Part shown: piece by piece, positions 4,759 through 6,224 of the stretch
Numbering within the stretch: position 1 is the stretch's first letter
How the letters are laid out: the number at the start of each line of letters is the position of its first letter
Assembly: GCA_002309995.1 (NCBI GenBank)
Contig: DBYB01000052.1
Span: 24,319-30,542, forward strand
From: Bacteroidales bacterium UBA1197
GTDB taxonomy: Bacteria; Bacteroidota; Bacteroidia; Bacteroidales; UBA932
Length of the DNA stretch: 6,224 nt
Direction of reading: 5' to 3'
Translations under genes and position numbers: made by a program
Notes under the pieces: generated by a model
What the model saw: only the letters and a program-made list of their open reading frames with translations
Told to the model about the DNA's origin: nothing
Databases searched by the model: none

Positions 4759-6224
4759 TATCGCACAATGTTCATTTCGTCCAGCAGGTAGCCGGCGCCG
4801 CCGAATTTATCCATCATCAGCAGCACGTAGCGGATATCGACGCAGATGCAGCGTTGGAGCTGCGGCTCAAACATCACGTCGCTGCTCATCGCCTCCCAGT
4901 TGCCGTCGAACGCCAGGCCGATGAGGTTGCCGTCGGCGTCCATAACGGGGCTGCCGGAGTTGCCGCCGGTGATGTCGAGGTTGGTGAGGAAGCAGGTTAC
5001 CAGTTCGCCGTTGGCGTTGGCATACTGGCCGTAGTCGGCCGTCTCGTATATTTCCTTCAGGCGGGCGGGCACACGGAACTCATAGTTGCCCGGGTCTTCC
5101 TTCTCCATCACGCCCTTCAGGGTGGTGTAGTACTTGTACAGCACGCCGTCCTTGGGCTCGTAACTCTTTACGGTACCGTAGGTTAAGCGACAAGTCATAT
5201 TGGCGTCGGGGTAGGACGGCTCGCCCTTCTTCCACTCCATAAGGGCGGCAGCATATGCCTTGGCAGCAGGGGCCATACCCTGGCGGCCCTTCATAACCAC
5301 CTCGCGCATCGGGCCGGATGCGGCAGAAATCGCCTGGCCCAGCTGCACGGCAGGATCGGCGGCCAGCATCTTCTCAGTAATGGGCTTGGAGCGCAGTTTC
5401 TCTTCAGACACGAAGATGCTCTTCTTGAACATATTGTCCACGAACTTGCGGGTATCCACGTCCAGCAGGCTCTTGCCGTTCACCTTTATGGCGTCTTCCG
5501 GTTTCACGTTTGCCTTGTAGAAATCGATCATTGCGATGGCGGCATCCTTATCGACGTCGGCGTCGTAGTCCTTGTAGGCATTGCCCAGCATATCAAGCAG
5601 TTCGTTCATATCGGCACCGTCCCTCTGCATACTGCGCTGCAGCGTCACGGCGAATCCGAGCAGTTCGATGCGTCCCACGCTCTCGCTCAGGAGGGTTATG
5701 GCCTTCATCGGCTCGGCGGTGGCGCTTACAGATTCGGCAATGCTGTCGATGGCACCGCCGTAGGCTTTGGTGCGGGCTTCGTCCCCGGCGATCCAGGCTT
5801 CGAGTTCCTGTTCCTTCTGCTTCTGGCGGGGGATGATGCCGAGGGCTTCGAACGCCTCCCTCATACCGATCCATTTCTTCCAGCCGTTGGCGGATCCGGC
5901 ATACTTGCTGGCGTACTGCAGGCCCACTTTCTCATCAGCCCGCATAGCCTTCCAGAGAACCTCCTGACGTACGCCACGGGCGGCGATACGGATGTTGTTG
6001 GTCTCCAGCATATCCTCCAGCTGGGCGGCAGTCTGGAAACGCTGGGTGCTGCCGGGGTAGCCCATAATCATAGCGAAATCGCCTTCCTGCACGCCCTTGA
6101 GCGACACTCCGAGGAACTGACGCGGGACCATAGGGACGTTTGCCGGAGCATAGTCGGCGGGCTCATTGTCGGGGCCGGCATACACGCGGAAGCAAGAAAA
6201 GTCGCAGGTGTGACGGGGCCACAT
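4758..6224 (-). CDS. dpp7: S46 family dipeptidyl-peptidase, DPP7-type (C-terminal 488 residues; 5' end outside window)
   Basis: This is the C-terminal two-thirds of a serine exopeptidase that removes dipeptides from oligopeptide N-termini in the periplasm or at the outer membrane of asaccharolytic and gut Bacteroidota. Full-length relatives have about 700-720 residues, so about 230, including the signal peptide and catalytic His, lie beyond 6224. The fragment opens inside the catalytic-Asp motif (WPRHTCDFS; Asp is fragment residue 8), so the Met at its edge is not the real start. IMGYPGSTQR (53-62) and the alpha-helical domain (about 65-390) follow. The nucleophile is Ser423 in TGGNSGSPV. Eighteen residues on, Gly441 (GLAFDGNWEAM) occupies the position that is Gly in DPP7 and Arg in the acidic-residue-specific DPP11, counted from Porphyromonas gingivalis Ser655/Gly673. 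DPP7-like preference for hydrophobic P1 residues is therefore inferred. Cys replaces the usual Gly just before the catalytic Asp, with another Cys four residues on. Confidence 0.93.
   Translation of the reverse strand: MWPRHTCDFSCFRVYAGPDNEPADYAPANVPMVPRQFLGVSLKGVQEGDFAMIMGYPGSTQRFQTAAQLEDMLETNNIRIAARGVRQEVLWKAMRADEKVGLQYASKYAGSANGWKKWIGMREAFEALGIIPRQKQKEQELEAWIAGDEARTKAYGGAIDSIAESVSATAEPMKAITLLSESVGRIELLGFAVTLQRSMQRDGADMNELLDMLGNAYKDYDADVDKDAAIAMIDFYKANVKPEDAIKVNGKSLLDVDTRKFVDNMFKKSIFVSEEKLRSKPITEKMLAADPAVQLGQAISAASGPMREVVMKGRQGMAPAAKAYAAALMEWKKGEPSYPDANMTCRLTYGTVKSYEPKDGVLYKYYTTLKGVMEKEDPGNYEFRVPARLKEIYETADYGQYANANGELVTCFLTNLDITGGNSGSPVMDADGNLIGLAFDGNWEAMSSDVMFEPQLQRCICVDIRYVLLMMDKFGGAGYLLDEMNIVR

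Noticed and set aside
3430..4791. Long plus-strand open frame antisense to mrp and the rsmA insert
   Set aside because: It lies antisense to the well-conserved mrp gene, shows no recognisable family, and has His/Arg/Gly-rich composition typical of a GC-rich shadow frame.
6164..6224. Treating the Met at the window edge as the start of the S46 peptidase
   Set aside because: It falls inside the conserved WPRHT-DFS motif around the catalytic Asp. The signal peptide and catalytic His must lie upstream, outside the window.

Overview
The window is a compact, GC-rich stretch from a member of the Bacteroidota, almost certainly order Bacteroidales. The evidence is a NigD-like lipoprotein, a Bacteroidota-type ECF sigma factor paired with a single-pass/beta-barrel hybrid protein, an S46 dipeptidyl-peptidase, and a Mrp/ApbC ATPase with the Bacteroidales-type 'ENMAWFTPAE' signature. 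The high GC recalls Rikenellaceae/Alistipes-like lineages, but the genus cannot be fixed from sequence alone.

All six protein genes lie on the minus strand and read from high to low coordinates. The order is the 3' two-thirds of a DPP7-type S46 peptidase (6224-4758, 5' end outside the window), mrp (4758-3715, one-base stop/start overlap), rsmA/ksgA (3671-2622), a NigD-like lipoprotein (2580-1867), an ECF sigma factor (1889-1332, 23-nt overlap) and a dual-membrane-spanning anti-sigma factor of the Dma type (1339-32, 8-nt overlap). Gaps are 41-43 bp or negative, so all six could be co-transcribed. A tRNA 3' end on the plus strand (1-24) converges on the end of the Dma-like gene with only seven bases between them. 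No stretch over 300 bases lacks a gene.

The most interesting system is the last three genes. NigD-like, sigma and Dma-like together match what is known of the Dma family from Bacteroides thetaiotaomicron. There a protein with a cytoplasmic anti-sigma N-terminus, one inner-membrane helix, a disordered periplasmic tether and an outer-membrane beta-barrel restrains its sigma factor and, through a NigD protein, controls outer-membrane vesicle production. The same three-part architecture is readable here, with the genes translationally interlocked.

The second notable object is in rsmA. About 80 extra residues, encoded by a GC-rich, multiply palindromic stretch (about 3309-3581), sit in frame between the N-terminal GQHFL motif and the SAM-binding motif. 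It carries a 21-bp inverted repeat (19/21 matches) and looks like a palindromic repeat that has invaded a housekeeping gene without breaking it, comparable in principle to the Rickettsia palindromic elements.
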